A DNA stretch of 64,000 bases from Paraphysomonas bandaiensis (taxonomy: Eukaryota; Chrysophyceae). Under the pieces are notes generated by a model. That model made no database searches and was not told the origin of the DNA. It saw only the letters and a program-made list of their open reading frames with translations. The translations under genes and the position numbers were made by a program. Below, in pieces: positions 22,557 to 33,912 of the stretch (within the stretch, counting starts at the first letter, position 1; every line of letters starts with the position of its first letter). The stretch spans positions 224,170 to 288,169 of the forward strand of contig CBFFRP010000019.1 in the NCBI GenBank assembly GCA_965644295.1, read 5' to 3'.

Positions 22557-23845
22557 CAGGGATAGGGAACAATATATTGTATTGCAATATATTGTACAAT
22601 ATATTGCAATATATTGTAAAATATATTGATTGGTGGACTGGTCAAATATTCCATCAATAGTGTTTCTGTTAATAGAGCTCACAATACTATTGCAATATAT
22701 TGCAATCAATATTATGATAGTCATATAAGAGAAGATCCTCAACTGTATGGTGCAAAATATACGCCTCTGTATACAAATATCCGGAAAATAAGAAAAAAAG
22801 CCTATTTTTGATGTTATTTTCTATTTTTTATGTATCGCCAGCTCAAACAGCACTCTACACCTCTCCACATGTATGTACAGTACTTCTCTTAATATAGTAT
22901 ATATATCCTATAGTGACAAGAAGAGACAACTGAATGATGAGTGCATACAAGAGTAGGGACATTTACCGCTGTTTTTGGAGTCCGGTCGAAGGTGTCCCGA
23001 ACAAACACGAGTGTAAAATCTGCGGACGTAAACGACAACAGAATATTCGGAATGGATACAACAATCTAAAGGATCACACTTTCTCTCATGATGTGTGGGA
23101 GGAGACATTGAAGAGGTATTTACGGGCTGTCTGCACCAATGGTCCCATGGATGCTTTTGTTCTGCAGCCTTCAGACAAGGCGAAAACAATTTATGAGTGG
23201 GTGGAGTGGATTGTCGAGGAAAATCTTCCATTAAATTTCTGTGAGAAGAAATTAACTAGAAATAAGACTTCTTTGGGTAAGATAACTACAAAAACACTGA
23301 AAAAATTCTTCAATCAGCTCAAAAACTTAAGAAGCAAAAAGTTGAAATATCTAAGTACAGGTGCACGAGTCATGTAGTATGTACTTCCAATACGTGTGAA
23401 CGCCTGTTCAGCGCAGCAAAACTGATTATATCAGTGTTGCGCAAACGTATGCATCCTACTACACTTAATATGCTGTTGTTTCTGAAAGCTAACCGACAGT
23501 TGTGGCCGGATGCAAGCATATTTCAATCAATATTGAATGAATATGGTGATGATGATGTCACCGATGATGGCTCAGAGGATGAGTATGAGGAAACTTTTAA
23601 TTAGTTAAGAGTAGTGGGTTTGATTATCAAGTGACCTTAGACCTTATAAAATATGGCAAGTACTAAAAATGAAAACTACGGATGTGTTTACTTACTGATT
23701 AGTCATACTAATATATTGCAATATATTGTACAATATATTGCAATATATTGCAATAGTATTGTAGGGCCGGTTTAAAAAATCCATCAATACTATTGATGGA
23801 ACGCTACCTAACAATAGTATTGCAATATATTGTTCCCTATCCCTG
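22557..23845 (+). mobile_element. hAT transposon, internally deleted, with perfect 8-bp target duplication
   Basis: The element begins CAGGGATAGGGAACAATATA and ends with the inverse (TATATTGTTCCCTATCCCTG). It is flanked on both sides by GTGTAGAG (22549-22556 and 23846-23853), an exact 8-bp target duplication as hAT transposases make. Length is 1289 bp. The ends are packed with TATTGCAATA / ATATATTG motifs that may bind the transposase. Inside is a shortened transposase. The same termini occur as fragments at 1034, 22255 and about 28560. Confidence 0.9.
22934..23604 (+). pseudogene. hAT transposase lacking its catalytic core
   Basis: The first frame (22934-23377) starts with a BED-type zinc finger: RCFWSPVEGVPNKHECKICG then C and H ligands. 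It ends at 23377. A second frame (about 23371-23604) holds the hAT C-terminal dimerisation block: SNTCERLFSAAKLIISVLRK, then MHPTTLNMLLFLKAN and an acidic tail. The RNase H-like catalytic part that should lie between, about 350 residues, is absent. The product cannot catalyse transposition; it might bind element ends. Confidence 0.8.
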
Positions 23846-23942
23846 GTGTAGAGTACTGTTTGAGCTAGTACACAAATCCGGGCTATGGAAATAAATATCT
23901 GTTTGACTTCAGCAGGCTCTGTTTTTGCGATTAGTCAACATA

Positions 23943-24449
23943 CTAGTTACAACAAGGACAATATCCATTCCAACGATGTCTATTAGGTTTGGAGAAAATT
24001 TCATCATCTGTTAATTGTCTTTTTTTGGTCGAAGTCGAAACGGGCAGACAATACATTACTTTTGGTGTCTTAACCTTAAGAGCAATAGCATCCTTTGATG
24101 ATTCGGTGCTGCTATCTAACTCACTATGTGATTCTTTGTTGCTTTCATTTGAAGAGTTTTCAACACTCTGAGTCTGATTCGTTTGTATCGCTTGATTTGT
24201 AATCACATCTATCGATTTCTTTTCATCCTCAGAGTGTTTGGTATTACTATCTGCTTCACTATGCAACTCATTGTCATTGTTTTCTTCTTTATTCGGTAAT
24301 GTTTCTTCTTTAACAGACTGTAACTCACTGGTTTGTGTTTTATATGGAGATGTACCTGTTGCCGTGTTGTTATCTACCGCACTATTGATATCAACGTTAG
24401 AGTTGTTAGCTGATAGCTTTCGTCTCTTGCTACTATTATCATCACTCAT
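23943..24449 (-). CDS. Low-complexity acidic protein, 168 aa
   Basis: Starts MSDDNSSKRRKLSANNSN, continues with Ser, Asn, Glu, Asp and Thr repeats including two similar SNKESHSELDSSTESS / NDNELHSEADSNTKHS segments, and ends with RHRWNGYCPCCN, the only Cys cluster. KRRK is a possible nuclear signal. No domain is recognised. An upstream in-frame extension to 24518 is possible but lies across a likely acceptor (TTCTAG). It is divergent with the WD40 gene. Confidence 0.5.
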   Translation of the reverse strand: MSDDNSSKRRKLSANNSNVDINSAVDNNTATGTSPYKTQTSELQSVKEETLPNKEENNDNELHSEADSNTKHSEDEKKSIDVITNQAIQTNQTQSVENSSNESNKESHSELDSSTESSKDAIALKVKTPKVMYCLPVSTSTKKRQLTDDEIFSKPNRHRWNGYCPCCN

Positions 24450-24910
24450 ATTGGAATCTAGAATATAGATGGAAGAGATAAACTGTGCTGCATTGAGTCT
24501 ATTATGGTAATAACACACCTCTCATATAATCATCCATACTCGTCCATACAGACTATAAGTACTTACATATGTAGGGTGTATCCGCTGTATACTGTGTATA
24601 CCTCAATATAAATTAATGAATCATGTCCAATGAATCTATAAAGCAGCTCCAATCATTGGCTACAAATACAACACATCTCATCATATATACAGCAGTACAC
24701 ATACAGTATACAGTGTACATGTATATAAACATGGTTCATATTTCGTATTTTCAATTTGAAATTATGGAAATAGAAAGACACAATAACGAGGAAAGAATAA
24801 GGATATATTTAAGTTAATTGCCTCAAGGATATATATGGTGGTGTTTATCGTGTAGAATGAGACTTGATTTATTACTTCATATTGATTCTTCATAAGTTAA
24901 TTATCGAAAT

Positions 24911-26322
24911 ATGTCACCTACGAACAACATTAAATATTCCCTAATTGGACACCGTGGTCGCTGCTTTGACGTGAGATTCTCCGATAATTATAAGTACATT
25001 TTATCAGGTAGAATATACTCTTCTTATCAACTCATGGCTTAATGACTTTACAGCCTCGGAGGATGGTACGGCTCGTCTGTGGAATGTGTCGTCGAGGAAA
25101 GCTATTGCAACATTAACTCACGGAGCAGAAACTGAAGTTCTGCGGAGTATGTTTGTTTCAAATACAGGTGGTACTCCAGACCCACTTAATAATGTATAAC
25201 ACGATTTCAGGCAGTAGTGTTATTTGCACATGCGGGTCCGATGGCAGTGCATCACTATGGAGATCGCCACAAGAACTTGGTGGTAGCAGTGACACACCGC
25301 TGTCATATTCCAAGACACATTCTTTGTCACATGAGGATCAGATATACGCATGCGAGTCTTTATCATGTGTACCCTCTGCAAACGTGTTGACTGCCTCCAG
25401 TGACCGTATTTACCTCTGGGACATTGGGGAGGCAGGTCGGGATGAGCCTCAATCAATTCAGTTTGTATCTGCGCATCAAGGTGGAACGGAAGATGGCTTT
25501 GGAGGCCCAAGGAACCCTGATAATAAAGCATTCGTCTTTGACGCCAAGCCAGCAATGCCTTCCGGAACTGAATCAGCTGCACCGGATATAATGGGCGCTG
25601 CGGTTGCTGTTGCCTTGAGTGATGGTAAGGAGTACAATTAACTTGTAGATTTAAAGTCTTGAATGCAACAGGTACTGTTCGAGTAGTTGATCTACGGACA
25701 CCGGACTCTGCACTTAATTTTTTAATTAGAAGTGATAGCGGTAGGGTTTATGCGTAACATGTATTCAATAGTTAATAGTTTTTCTGTCATACTCAGAAAG
25801 CTCTGGATCATATGCTACTGCGGTAGGTATACTGGAGGCATATTGCTATCGTTATATTTGAAACCGTAGGTGTGCTGGAGTCCCGACAAATTGTCTATAG
25901 TATCCACCATGGGGTGTGGTGATGTGGCGCTTTTGGATCTGCGAACGGTAAGCTTTTTTCATATATGCATTCATATCTTCTTATTATCGTGGGTAAACAA
26001 TCAGAGCCGACTACGAGCGTATATTCGGTCCGCACATTCCAGTGCATGTTTTGGATCTGTTTTTAAAGCTTCAAACGACACAGACTCTTCCAGTCAGTGT
26101 GCGACATGGTCGAGTGACGGTTCTTTAAGGGTGTGGGACATGGAGACTTTGCAAGGGGTATGCAGCGCAGACCACGCGCTGGGTGGATGCACGCTGCCGG
26201 GGTATCCAATTTACTGTGCTGCAGCTGGGCCTAGCTCAAGTAGCGAACTCATAGTTGGTGGAGGTGGTAGTGATTTTTCTTTTGTTGGCGTGTTAGTTCA
26301 TTCAGTTAAGGTTTGGGTATAG
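24911..26322 (+). CDS. WD40-repeat protein, 364 aa
   Basis: Seven exons, 24911-25007, 25054-25146, 25211-25624, 25672-25740, 25797-25822, 25870-25947 and 26005-26322, join in phase. WD40 blades are seen as SASEDGTARLWNVSSRKAIA, CGSDGSASLWR, TASSDRIYLWDIGEAG, DGTVRVVDLRT, MGCGDVALLDLRT and WSSDGSLRVWDMETLQG, enough for one seven-bladed propeller. Such proteins are scaffolds for complexes. The blades are too generic to name the family. The seventh donor (CGAACG-GTAAGC) can be read through without a stop, so intron retention would also give a protein. Confidence 0.8.
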
Positions 26323-27222
26323 TTTATATAGTACTTAACTGTTACACGTGTAAGTAGTAGAAGTAAGCACTAATTATACATTCGTAATTTGGAGCTATCT
26401 ATTACTTGATGGTATAATATGTATTGTTTTCTCTTACGCAATCGTCACTCGTTGTACGTATACTTAGTGAATAATTACGTAATAGCTATGGATTTGTTCA
26501 TAACAGTATAATCTCAGCTGTGTATAATCGGATTAATAAATGCAGTTATTTCTAAGAGCACGTCACGTGGGATTGGATCGTGTGTAAAGTCTATGGACTC
26601 GACGAGCTAGGGCAAGATATCCTAGCCTACAGACAATAGAGTAAGCGAGTAAGTGTGGAAAGGAAGATTTTCATTGATAAGAACAACTACCGAAAATAAT
26701 CATTTGCAGATAATGTTAGCTCCGCTCGTAGTCACTAACAGCGTAGCTTAAGGCTTTAGGAACAATATTTACTACTACATCCCTGTAAGAATGATATCAG
26801 ATGATTAGATCTTTCAAACAATGTGTATCTTGGACTCACCATCAGTGATTCGTACGTAGTTGGGTGTACTGTAGATATCTGGATATCTATCCTAAAAAGT
26901 AATGGTTTTCAGATTTTACAAAAGGATCTTCAAAAAACCTTGCGTTTTTACTAATGTGAGTTCTATTTCTTAGTGTTTTTTATTACGATGATGGATTGAA
27001 TTGTTCCATTTTAGAACATATGTCATAAAGTTCTCAGTGTTCCTTATATATGAGTATATCAGTATACGGGCCTATACTGCGGACACTCAACACATATGGC
27101 ATAATCATATCTACAAGACATACATACCCATTAAATATATTATTATTTGCAATCATTTCTCGATCTTGTTTCTTCGAGCCATTTATTTCGACTTAAGTGA
27201 CTCAGAAACAAACTAACATATC
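26323..27222. other. Intergenic, 900 bp, nothing recognised
   Basis: AT-rich spacer between two same-strand genes. Short open frames only, no repeat copy found, no tRNA-like B box. It should contain the 3' end of the WD40 gene and the promoter of the agmatinase gene. Confidence 0.4.
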
Positions 27223-28361
27223 ATGATGGTAAGTGGCATATGGTTATTAACACACTCTGACTGTTGTAACACACGCATATGCTTCAGACCAGGAATATTG
27301 GGGGGGTGGCCCGCATGAACATTGCAAAGGGCTTCACAACAGCAACGAGACAGTTTGGTGATTCAGCATACACATTTGCGTTCATGGCAAACAATACGTT
27401 TTTGAAGGTACAGAAATATTCTTCAAGATGAATGGATTTGTGATTTCAGCTGTAGGCTGATCAAGCTGCAGGTAAAAAGTCCCCCTTTTCGATAGCGGGA
27501 ATCCCGTTTGATGGTGCTACCACTAATCGTCCCGGTGCGCGATTTGGGCCACGATCTATTCGAGATGCAAGCCACATGCTGTGTGATGCTACGCATCCTG
27601 ATTTCAATGTTTCGCCACTCAAATACATAAATGACCAAGGAGATTTGAACCTGCCGAACACTAGTCTGGCGGATATGAGGAAGAAATTGGAGCCGTTGGC
27701 GGCCGAGCTCTTGAAAAAGCATCACATGATATGGCTTGGTGGCGACCACTCTGTTACTCTTTCACTGCTTCGTGCCCAGCGTGCACATGTGGGTCGTCCA
27801 TTGGCTGTGATTCACTTCGACGCGCACTGCGACACCTGGGAGGATCATTTTTCAGAGCCCAGCGGGCATGGTACATGGGTATACGAGGCAGTACAAGAAG
27901 GGCTTGTCATCCCTGAGTGCTTTACACAGATTGGTATTAGGTCTCCTGGGGAGAAGCGTACTCTGGAGTATGTCGCAGACCAAGGTGGTGCCATTCATAC
28001 AGCTCGACAGCTCAGGGGGCGTGAAAACCCTGAGCAATTGAAAGAAGTATTGGATAGTATACTGAATCGCCACAAACAACATGGCAATCCCCCAACGTAC
28101 CTTACTCTGGATATAGATTGCCTCGACCCCGCCTATGCACCGGGCACAGGTACTCCTGAGATAGGAGGAATGTCCACACGACAAGTCATGACAATACTGG
28201 AGGAGCTCGGTCCTAGGCTGAACTTTGTTGGCATGGACTGCGTGGAGGTTTCACCTCCCTTCGATCACTCAGAACTCACTAGTCAGGCTGCCGCTGGATT
28301 TGTCTGGACGTACCTATGTGCTCGTATTTTTGCTGGAATGAATACTTATACTCCTCCGTGA
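27223..28361 (+). CDS. Agmatinase-type ureohydrolase
   Basis: Three exons: 27223-27228 (Met-Met only), 27288-27407 and 27456-28361, giving 343 residues. The first coding exon of six bases is supported by the phase and by a GTAAGT donor, but the start is inferred. Manganese ligands are all present: LGGDHSVTL, FDAHCDTWED and the DIDCLDPAYAPGTGTPEIGG block. The latter wording is that of agmatinases rather than arginases. The enzyme cleaves agmatine to putrescine and urea in polyamine synthesis. The N-terminus (TRNIGGVARMNIAKGFTTAT) has Arg, Lys, Ser/Thr and no acids, a plausible mitochondrial targeting peptide. Substrate is inferred from motif wording; related guanidino-hydrolases remain possible. 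Confidence 0.9.
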
Positions 28362-28559
28362 GTAGATATACATACCAGTGTGACATACGAATTGCCTAGT
28401 GTAAAATTTAAAATAAAATAATTGATACTGTGCATTGTTTAAGACACATAATGAAATACTGTACATTGTTTCTGACTACAGATATATATGAGTTAAGCAG
28501 TTAAACATAGTCTTAAATTATTTAAAAGATAAACCTAACACCCTACAACAAGGGCCAAT

Positions 28560-28665
28560 TGTAGTTTCTGCATATATATTGCAATAGTGTTGTTGAGCTG
28601 GTGAAAAAAGTGAGTAATTAAGGGGACGCTATCTAATAATAGTATTGAACTATATTGTTCAATAG
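28560..28665. mobile_element. hAT terminus fragment
   Basis: Contains ATATATTGCAATAGTGTTGTTG, GGGGACGCTATCTAATAATAG and TATATTGTTCAATAGCCC, a decayed version of the ends of the element at 22557-23845. No duplication could be found. Confidence 0.4.
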
Positions 28666-28729
28666 CCCCGTTATATCAGATGATTGATATTTAATATGAT
28701 AAAGAGAAACTATCAGGACTTATGAACTC

Positions 28730-29300
28730 CAGACTTGCGTAACCATTAATGGCAATGCATTGCTTCCCCCTATTTTTATGGTCACTAATGGCCATTAATG
28801 GATGATTAATGATTACTATATTACTATTGCTTCATTGCTTTCTCTTATTCACTATACTCACAATCTTTACATATTTTTATCTTTTTGTATTATAATATAT
28901 TACATATAGTTCTGATTGCTTATGCTGACAAGTGGCTGAGCTGTGAATTTAAAACTAGAAAAGAAGGTGGTACAATCAATTCATGTTATCATTCACAACA
29001 TGATTGTGATGTAATCACATCAATAGAATTTATATGAATTCTTAAAACAGATTGCTTAAATGACTTAAATACGTATATAATAATATATTAATAACTAATA
29101 ATGGACCGGAAGGTGGTGGCTTGTCACGTATTCTTACATAGTGCTGACAACTAGATACTAACTAGTGGATATTGCCATTCATGGCCATTAATGGGCACCA
29201 CATCTCTCCCCCATTTTTATGGCCATTAATGAATTGCTTTTTTCCATTTTATGGAGGAAGGCCATTGATGGCCATTACCATTAATGGTAACGCAAGCCTG
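28730..29300. mobile_element. Non-autonomous hAT-like MITE, 571 bp, perfect 8-bp target duplication
   Basis: Ends are CAGACTTGCGTAACCATTAA and, inverted, CAGGCTTGCGTTACCATTAA. Exact flanking duplication ATGAACTC lies at 28722-28729 and 29301-29308. Inside are many CCATTAATGG palindromes and no open frame of note. The CATTAATGG subterminal motif is shared with the full element at 41643-44546, so it could be mobilised by that family. Confidence 0.9.
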
Positions 29301-29771
29301 ATGAACTCAGTACAAGTATTACACTATTACAAGAAGAAGTAAAGCTTTCTAAGTACTAAACATTTTTTTCCATTGGTGACATAATATGTAAATGTTGCTT
29401 TCAGAGACACTGGCAGAAAAGATGCATCCAAGTAGAGTACTTATTATCTATAGTATCTTGCTGTGGGGATATAGCTATGTCATATTAGTTAAAGCCATAC
29501 ACGTTCACAATTGAGAGGTCCTTCATAAGAAATCTACACATTAGACATGCGTATCACTTGTGTGGAAAGTATACATATGAGTATCTTAACAAGATTTTCA
29601 TGCATCTTTATGTATATACAGAGCACTAACACACGATCGTACTATATAGAATAGGTTACACCGGTATACAGAGCAGTCCGATGTTAGATGTGCGAGTTCT
29701 ACAGTACGTACATACACCAAGCATAGCTGGTAGCCGGATAGTAGGAATATCCTACAGAACAACGTATACGG

Positions 29772-30010
29772 GCATTGAAGTTCATGGATGTGTCCTGTGT
29801 CCACTGACTGTAAGTAGAACAATATATGAATATATTTCTCAATGGATACTTACACGCACATAGATACATACATATATAACACGAGGCATAGTCAGTATTA
29901 TTACATCGTTAGATACGCCCTCTATATATTCAATACAGATTTATTCTTCATTTATTATAATATCTCCCTTAACTACTCCGATTTGGTGTTTACTATCGAT
30001 AATATCCTAT
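29772..30010 (+). repeat. Partial copy of the dioxygenase gene 5' region
   Basis: This stretch matches 30946-31215 closely: GCATTGAAG, TATATGAATATATTTCTCAA, CACGCACATAGATACATACA, ACACGAGGCATAGTCAGTAT, and then the coding bases ATAATATCTCCC(T/C)T.AACTACTCCG and TTGGTGTTTACTATCGATAA. It lacks the start codon segment and stops inside the first exon. It is a direct duplication about 1.2 kb upstream of the real gene. The region 29301-29771 has no gene. Confidence 0.85.
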
Positions 30011-30220
30011 ATTAAATGCTGAAAATGTTTAATGCGGCTTCATTAATTGAATATCAATTTATTATAAGATAATTTTTAAAAATTTAATTCGCTCGGTTAA
30101 TCAGATAATAATGAAGTTAATGCAGAAAAATTCTTGTTATTGATGCATCTCAGTAATAGAAACAAACCCTGGTGAAGCGGATTTCGTAAATGAGGATTGA
30201 TATCATTTAATAAATCGATT

Positions 30221-30613
30221 TTATTCTAATTTAATTTCATACAAAGTACCATCTTCTGATGCTTTGTATACTGTCCTTCCATATAAAATATAATTAATTT
30301 GATCAAAGAACTCAATCCAATCTTTACGATAAACGTATCTGGAGTTGTATATGATTTCAGGACCATAAAACGTTACATGTTTTAAGTTATTAGATATACG
30401 ATTATGAATACTCATTGACGATCTTTCAATAAAATCTCCTACTTTAATTGTTATATTAATAATATAACCAGCACGACCATTTTGATCATCAAAACTGGTT
30501 ACACTTTGCATAGTTTCAAAAGGCGGAATTTGTCTAACATTACGATATTGTGGCATATGTAGGTGAACAACATTATCGTGATACGCATTAACCAGAGTGA
30601 TCATAACTTGCAT
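30221..30613 (-). CDS. Hypothetical protein, 130 aa, in an AT-rich insert
   Basis: Single ATG-started frame with globular composition: VNAYHDNVVHLHMPQYRNVR, then FIERSSMSIHNRISNNLKHV and YVYRKDWIEFFDQINYILYG. It lies in very AT-rich DNA between the duplicated dioxygenase 5' ends, and codons end mostly in A or T. No family was recognised. It may be a captured foreign gene or a fortuitous frame. Confidence 0.4.
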   Translation of the reverse strand: MQVMITLVNAYHDNVVHLHMPQYRNVRQIPPFETMQSVTSFDDQNGRAGYIINITIKVGDFIERSSMSIHNRISNNLKHVTFYGPEIIYNSRYVYRKDWIEFFDQINYILYGRTVYKASEDGTLYEIKLE

Positions 30614-30779
30614 TGCAATATTTAATGTGAGTTTAATAAAAATGAATTCTTCAATTTACACTAATATAAATACAAGATGCCTGCATATCTATGGATATGT
30701 ATGCACAGGCAGTTCCAGAACGAGACTGTGTTGAGGAAAATTCTTTTGCGTAGTCTGTGTCCTCGTGTACCGGCATATA

Positions 30780-30915
30780 TACGTATGTAGGTAGGCAGGT
30801 AGGTATGTACGTCTGTATGATGTATGTATGTATGTATGTATGTAGGTAGGTAGGTAGGTAGGTACGTCTGTATGTAGGTACGTATGTAGGTAGGTAGGTA
30901 CAGTCGGTAGGTAGG
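30780..30915. repeat. Tetranucleotide microsatellite (GTAG/GTAT)n
   Basis: Runs of GTAGGTAGGTAGGTA and GTATGTATGTATGTATGTA with interspersed GTACGT(C/A)TGTATG units. The apparent minus-strand frames of repeated Tyr-Leu-Pro-Thr and Tyr-Ile-His-Thr are produced by this repeat and are not genes. Confidence 0.9.
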
Positions 30916-31155
30916 TTTGTAGGCTAGGTCTGTGTGTATGTGTGGATAGGCATTGAAGTACATGGTTGTGATCTGCGTATGTGTGTATGTGTATGTGTCC
31001 TACTCTACTGTAGAAGAATATATGAATATATTTCTCAATGGATACTTCCACGCACATAGATACATACATATATAACACGAGGCATAGTCAGTATTAATAC
31101 ATCGTTAGATACCCCCTCTATATATTCAATACAGATCTTATTCTCCATATATCAT

Positions 31156-32127
31156 ATGACAACTCGTCATAATATCTCCCTCAACTACTCCGAGTTGGTG
31201 TTTACTATCGATAACATCCTCTCATATCATCAGACTGTATGTTTAATTAATCAAGCATCTAAGAAAGGATTTCATCATTCATCTATATCCGGTGGTGGAC
31301 ATGGACGAACAGGAAATGAGGACCCTCGTACAAACAAATTCTGTGTGATGGATATGCCGGATTTGGCATCAGAGCTCTATCAGAAGATACGCCCTCATAT
31401 TGAGCATGATTTATCATATATATGTAACTATTATATGGATCCATATTTTCATTCTATTACAAGAGGGCATGAATGGGTGCCACATTGTGTGTGTGAGCGA
31501 ATGAGGATATATAAATATGACGAAGGAGATACATTTCCAGAGCACATTGATTACAAAATGAAGAGAAAGTGGGTTACGATGGATAGTATTATGCATATCC
31601 CTAATATGTTGTAGAGTGGTAGAGAGAAACGCATCAACTGGACAGCTGGAATATTATACAGAACAATCCTTTCTGACACTGCTTATATATCTCAACGACG
31701 ACTTCACAGGTAGCCAGCACTATATGTTAAATTGTTGCACATCACGCATTATATCCAGGTGGACAAACCGGGTACTGGCCGGATCACCAAGGAATCCATT
31801 GCAGGTGTGGCCTTTGCAGGCAGAATGCTTATAACTATATGGTGCAGGTTTCTTCGTAGTATTGAAAGGACTCAACACAAGAAAGATCATCAAATTATTA
31901 TAACTCCGAAGACTGGTATGGCTGTGGTGCAGTACCAAAACGTGCTTCACGAAGGCTTACCACCTGCAAATGGAACAAAGTTTATTTTAAGGACAGATAT
32001 TATTTATCGTAGTAGAGCAGAGAGACATCGGCGCTTGCCTCCTCTAGAGGAGGAGTACCCATACGGTGAGTACGTAGGCCCATGGGAGCGACTATTCGAA
32101 TCTTCGTGCAAGAACTACGCCGACTAG
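31156..32127 (+). CDS. 2OG-Fe(II) dioxygenase, prolyl-hydroxylase-like
   Basis: Four exons, 31156-31568, 31615-31709, 31759-31804 and 31848-32127, give 277 residues in frame. Iron ligands are visible: the H-x-D pair in FPEHIDYK, the distal His in NVLHEGLPP, and the 2-oxoglutarate Arg in FILRTDIIY. The double-stranded beta-helix strands FLTLLIYLNDDFTGGQ and IIITPKTGMAVVQYQ fit the 2OG oxygenase fold. Such enzymes hydroxylate proteins or small molecules using oxygen and 2-oxoglutarate. No signal peptide is seen, so cytosolic or nuclear action is likely. The substrate is unknown. Exons 3 is only 46 nt. Confidence 0.88.
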
Positions 32128-33912
32128 CAGGCGTTTCTGTGTGACAATGGCAATCTGTATTTGAACTTGAACGAAGAATTCTTAGTTATTAGTGCGGATA
32201 ATCTTCATAGACAGGGGGTTAGAGTCATCTGACGAAAGTTTTGGATGTTTTATTTGTTACCCATTACCCATCCTTACCTTATTTTAGAGATATTCATCGT
32301 GAAATTAAATCATCGACCGTTGTAGTATGTCTAAGCAGTGTAGTAAACATGGTTTCTCAACACTATCGAATAAGCAGTACACATTGAATTTCTGACTATT
32401 AAATAGCCCAAGCTTTTGCGTTGCCGTAACCAGCCCAACAACTCGCACGACACTAAAAGCATTACGTGACTCTCACTTAGTTACTATTGCATGAACCGAC
32501 AACTGCTCAACTATACAACACGATTTAATTAGCTGCATGCATGGGCATACGACGAGTTGAGTCTTTAAGCTGGATCATACGCTCCTGTCCAATCTATTTG
32601 TCCTAACTCAAACAAATTGCGGTCCGTGTCTTCGACATAATATGTCTCCTGTTGGACCCTTCATGGTGGTATTAACAGCAGCAGGTTGTCTGGAGGGGAG
32701 AGTAGCTTTAGCGTCACGTCCTTTCCATGGTCATAGTGCGGTCTCAAAGACCACACGGATGCCAAGTAATGTTCGGCATACATCACTAAAAAACCGGTGA
32801 CCAAGCAGAATAATGTTGATATTCCTGACGCAGTCCAACTCCCGGATACCCCGCAGGTAGACCCATTCCCTGAAACCTGCTTATTTGTCAAGAGGCCCAA
32901 AGATGACTTCTACTCAAGTTACACTTATTTATGTCCTTTGAACCACACAAGCATTTATCTGAGTGGTCAGGAAATTATCTTACACAACAACATCAAAAAG
33001 GATATTAAAGCCGAGAATATAAAACCTTTTCCTCGTTTGAAATCATCTACTACAATAGCTTTGATTTTAGTTTCCATTCCACCACTATTCAGAAATGATG
33101 TAATGTTTTTCAAAAATTCCCCCCCCTTAGTAATCAAACCAAGCAACTTGGAGTTTATCAAAATTTGATACCGGAAGTGTTAACTTTTAAAAACTGATGG
33201 TTACTTATACTTAACGCTAAGACTTTATATCTTACGTCGTCACTATTTTCCGTTCCACTACTATATATATATATATACTTACCGTCATGATATTAATTCT
33301 CATAATACGGTTAACCAAAACTAACTGTATACTACTCGTGACGTTTATAATTGAAACGTCTAGAGCGAAAGTGGTTGCACTTTGGTGCTTGGAGTCACGC
33401 ACAAGCAGCTTTCTTATAGTTTATATTCAAATAGTAGGATATCAGAGTTACGCAATAGTTCTGACTCTTACACGCCTATTGCTAATAATAAAACCTTCAC
33501 TACTATTTAAATGCCTTTTAACTGCAGCATTCAATTGCTCTCAAATAGCAGAACTTAACACAGTTGAAGTAAACAACTACTTGCCCCGACACAAAATAAT
33601 AAACATCAAGGCTACTTCATATAATTGTAATTTTATGTAACCTGGGATACGTGCAAGATACTAATTATATTGATGTCGTCGCAGTTCTGTGTGTGCAACC
33701 AGCTATCCTCTGATTTACAAACAGAATTAATTAGAACAAAAAGACATGATGTTCAAGTTATCCAACGGAGAATTGTACCATTTGAATGAACTTAAATTTT
33801 AGTTCCACTAAATAGTTTATTATTAGAATTGCAGTGCTATACTAGAGCATAAAAAGGTGAAAATGCAGAAAAAAAGATGAAAATTACACTTCGCACACAA
33901 TTTTCTATCGCA
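32128..33912. other. Intergenic with two repeat copies, no gene
   Basis: Open frames here are short and unconvincing. On the minus strand 32820-32905 resembles the inner part of family R2 (GGGCCTCTTGACAAATAA, GGGAATGGGTC, GGGTATCCGGGAG compare with 49938-50000). Bases 33360-33508 are a direct R2 copy: AAGTGGTTGCACTTTGGTGC, CACGCACAAGCAGC, AAATAGTAGGATATCAGAGT, CACGCCTATTGCTAATAATA, ending TTCACTAC. It interrupts a repeat related to 4925-5150. Confidence 0.55.

Noticed and set aside
30661-31078. Long minus-strand frames rich in Tyr-Leu-Pro-Thr-Tyr and Tyr-Ile-His-Thr.
   Set aside because: They are translations of a tetranucleotide microsatellite.
32797-33168. 123-residue plus-strand frame.
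   Set aside because: Its first part overlaps a decayed R2 copy on the other strand and the rest has no recognisable features.
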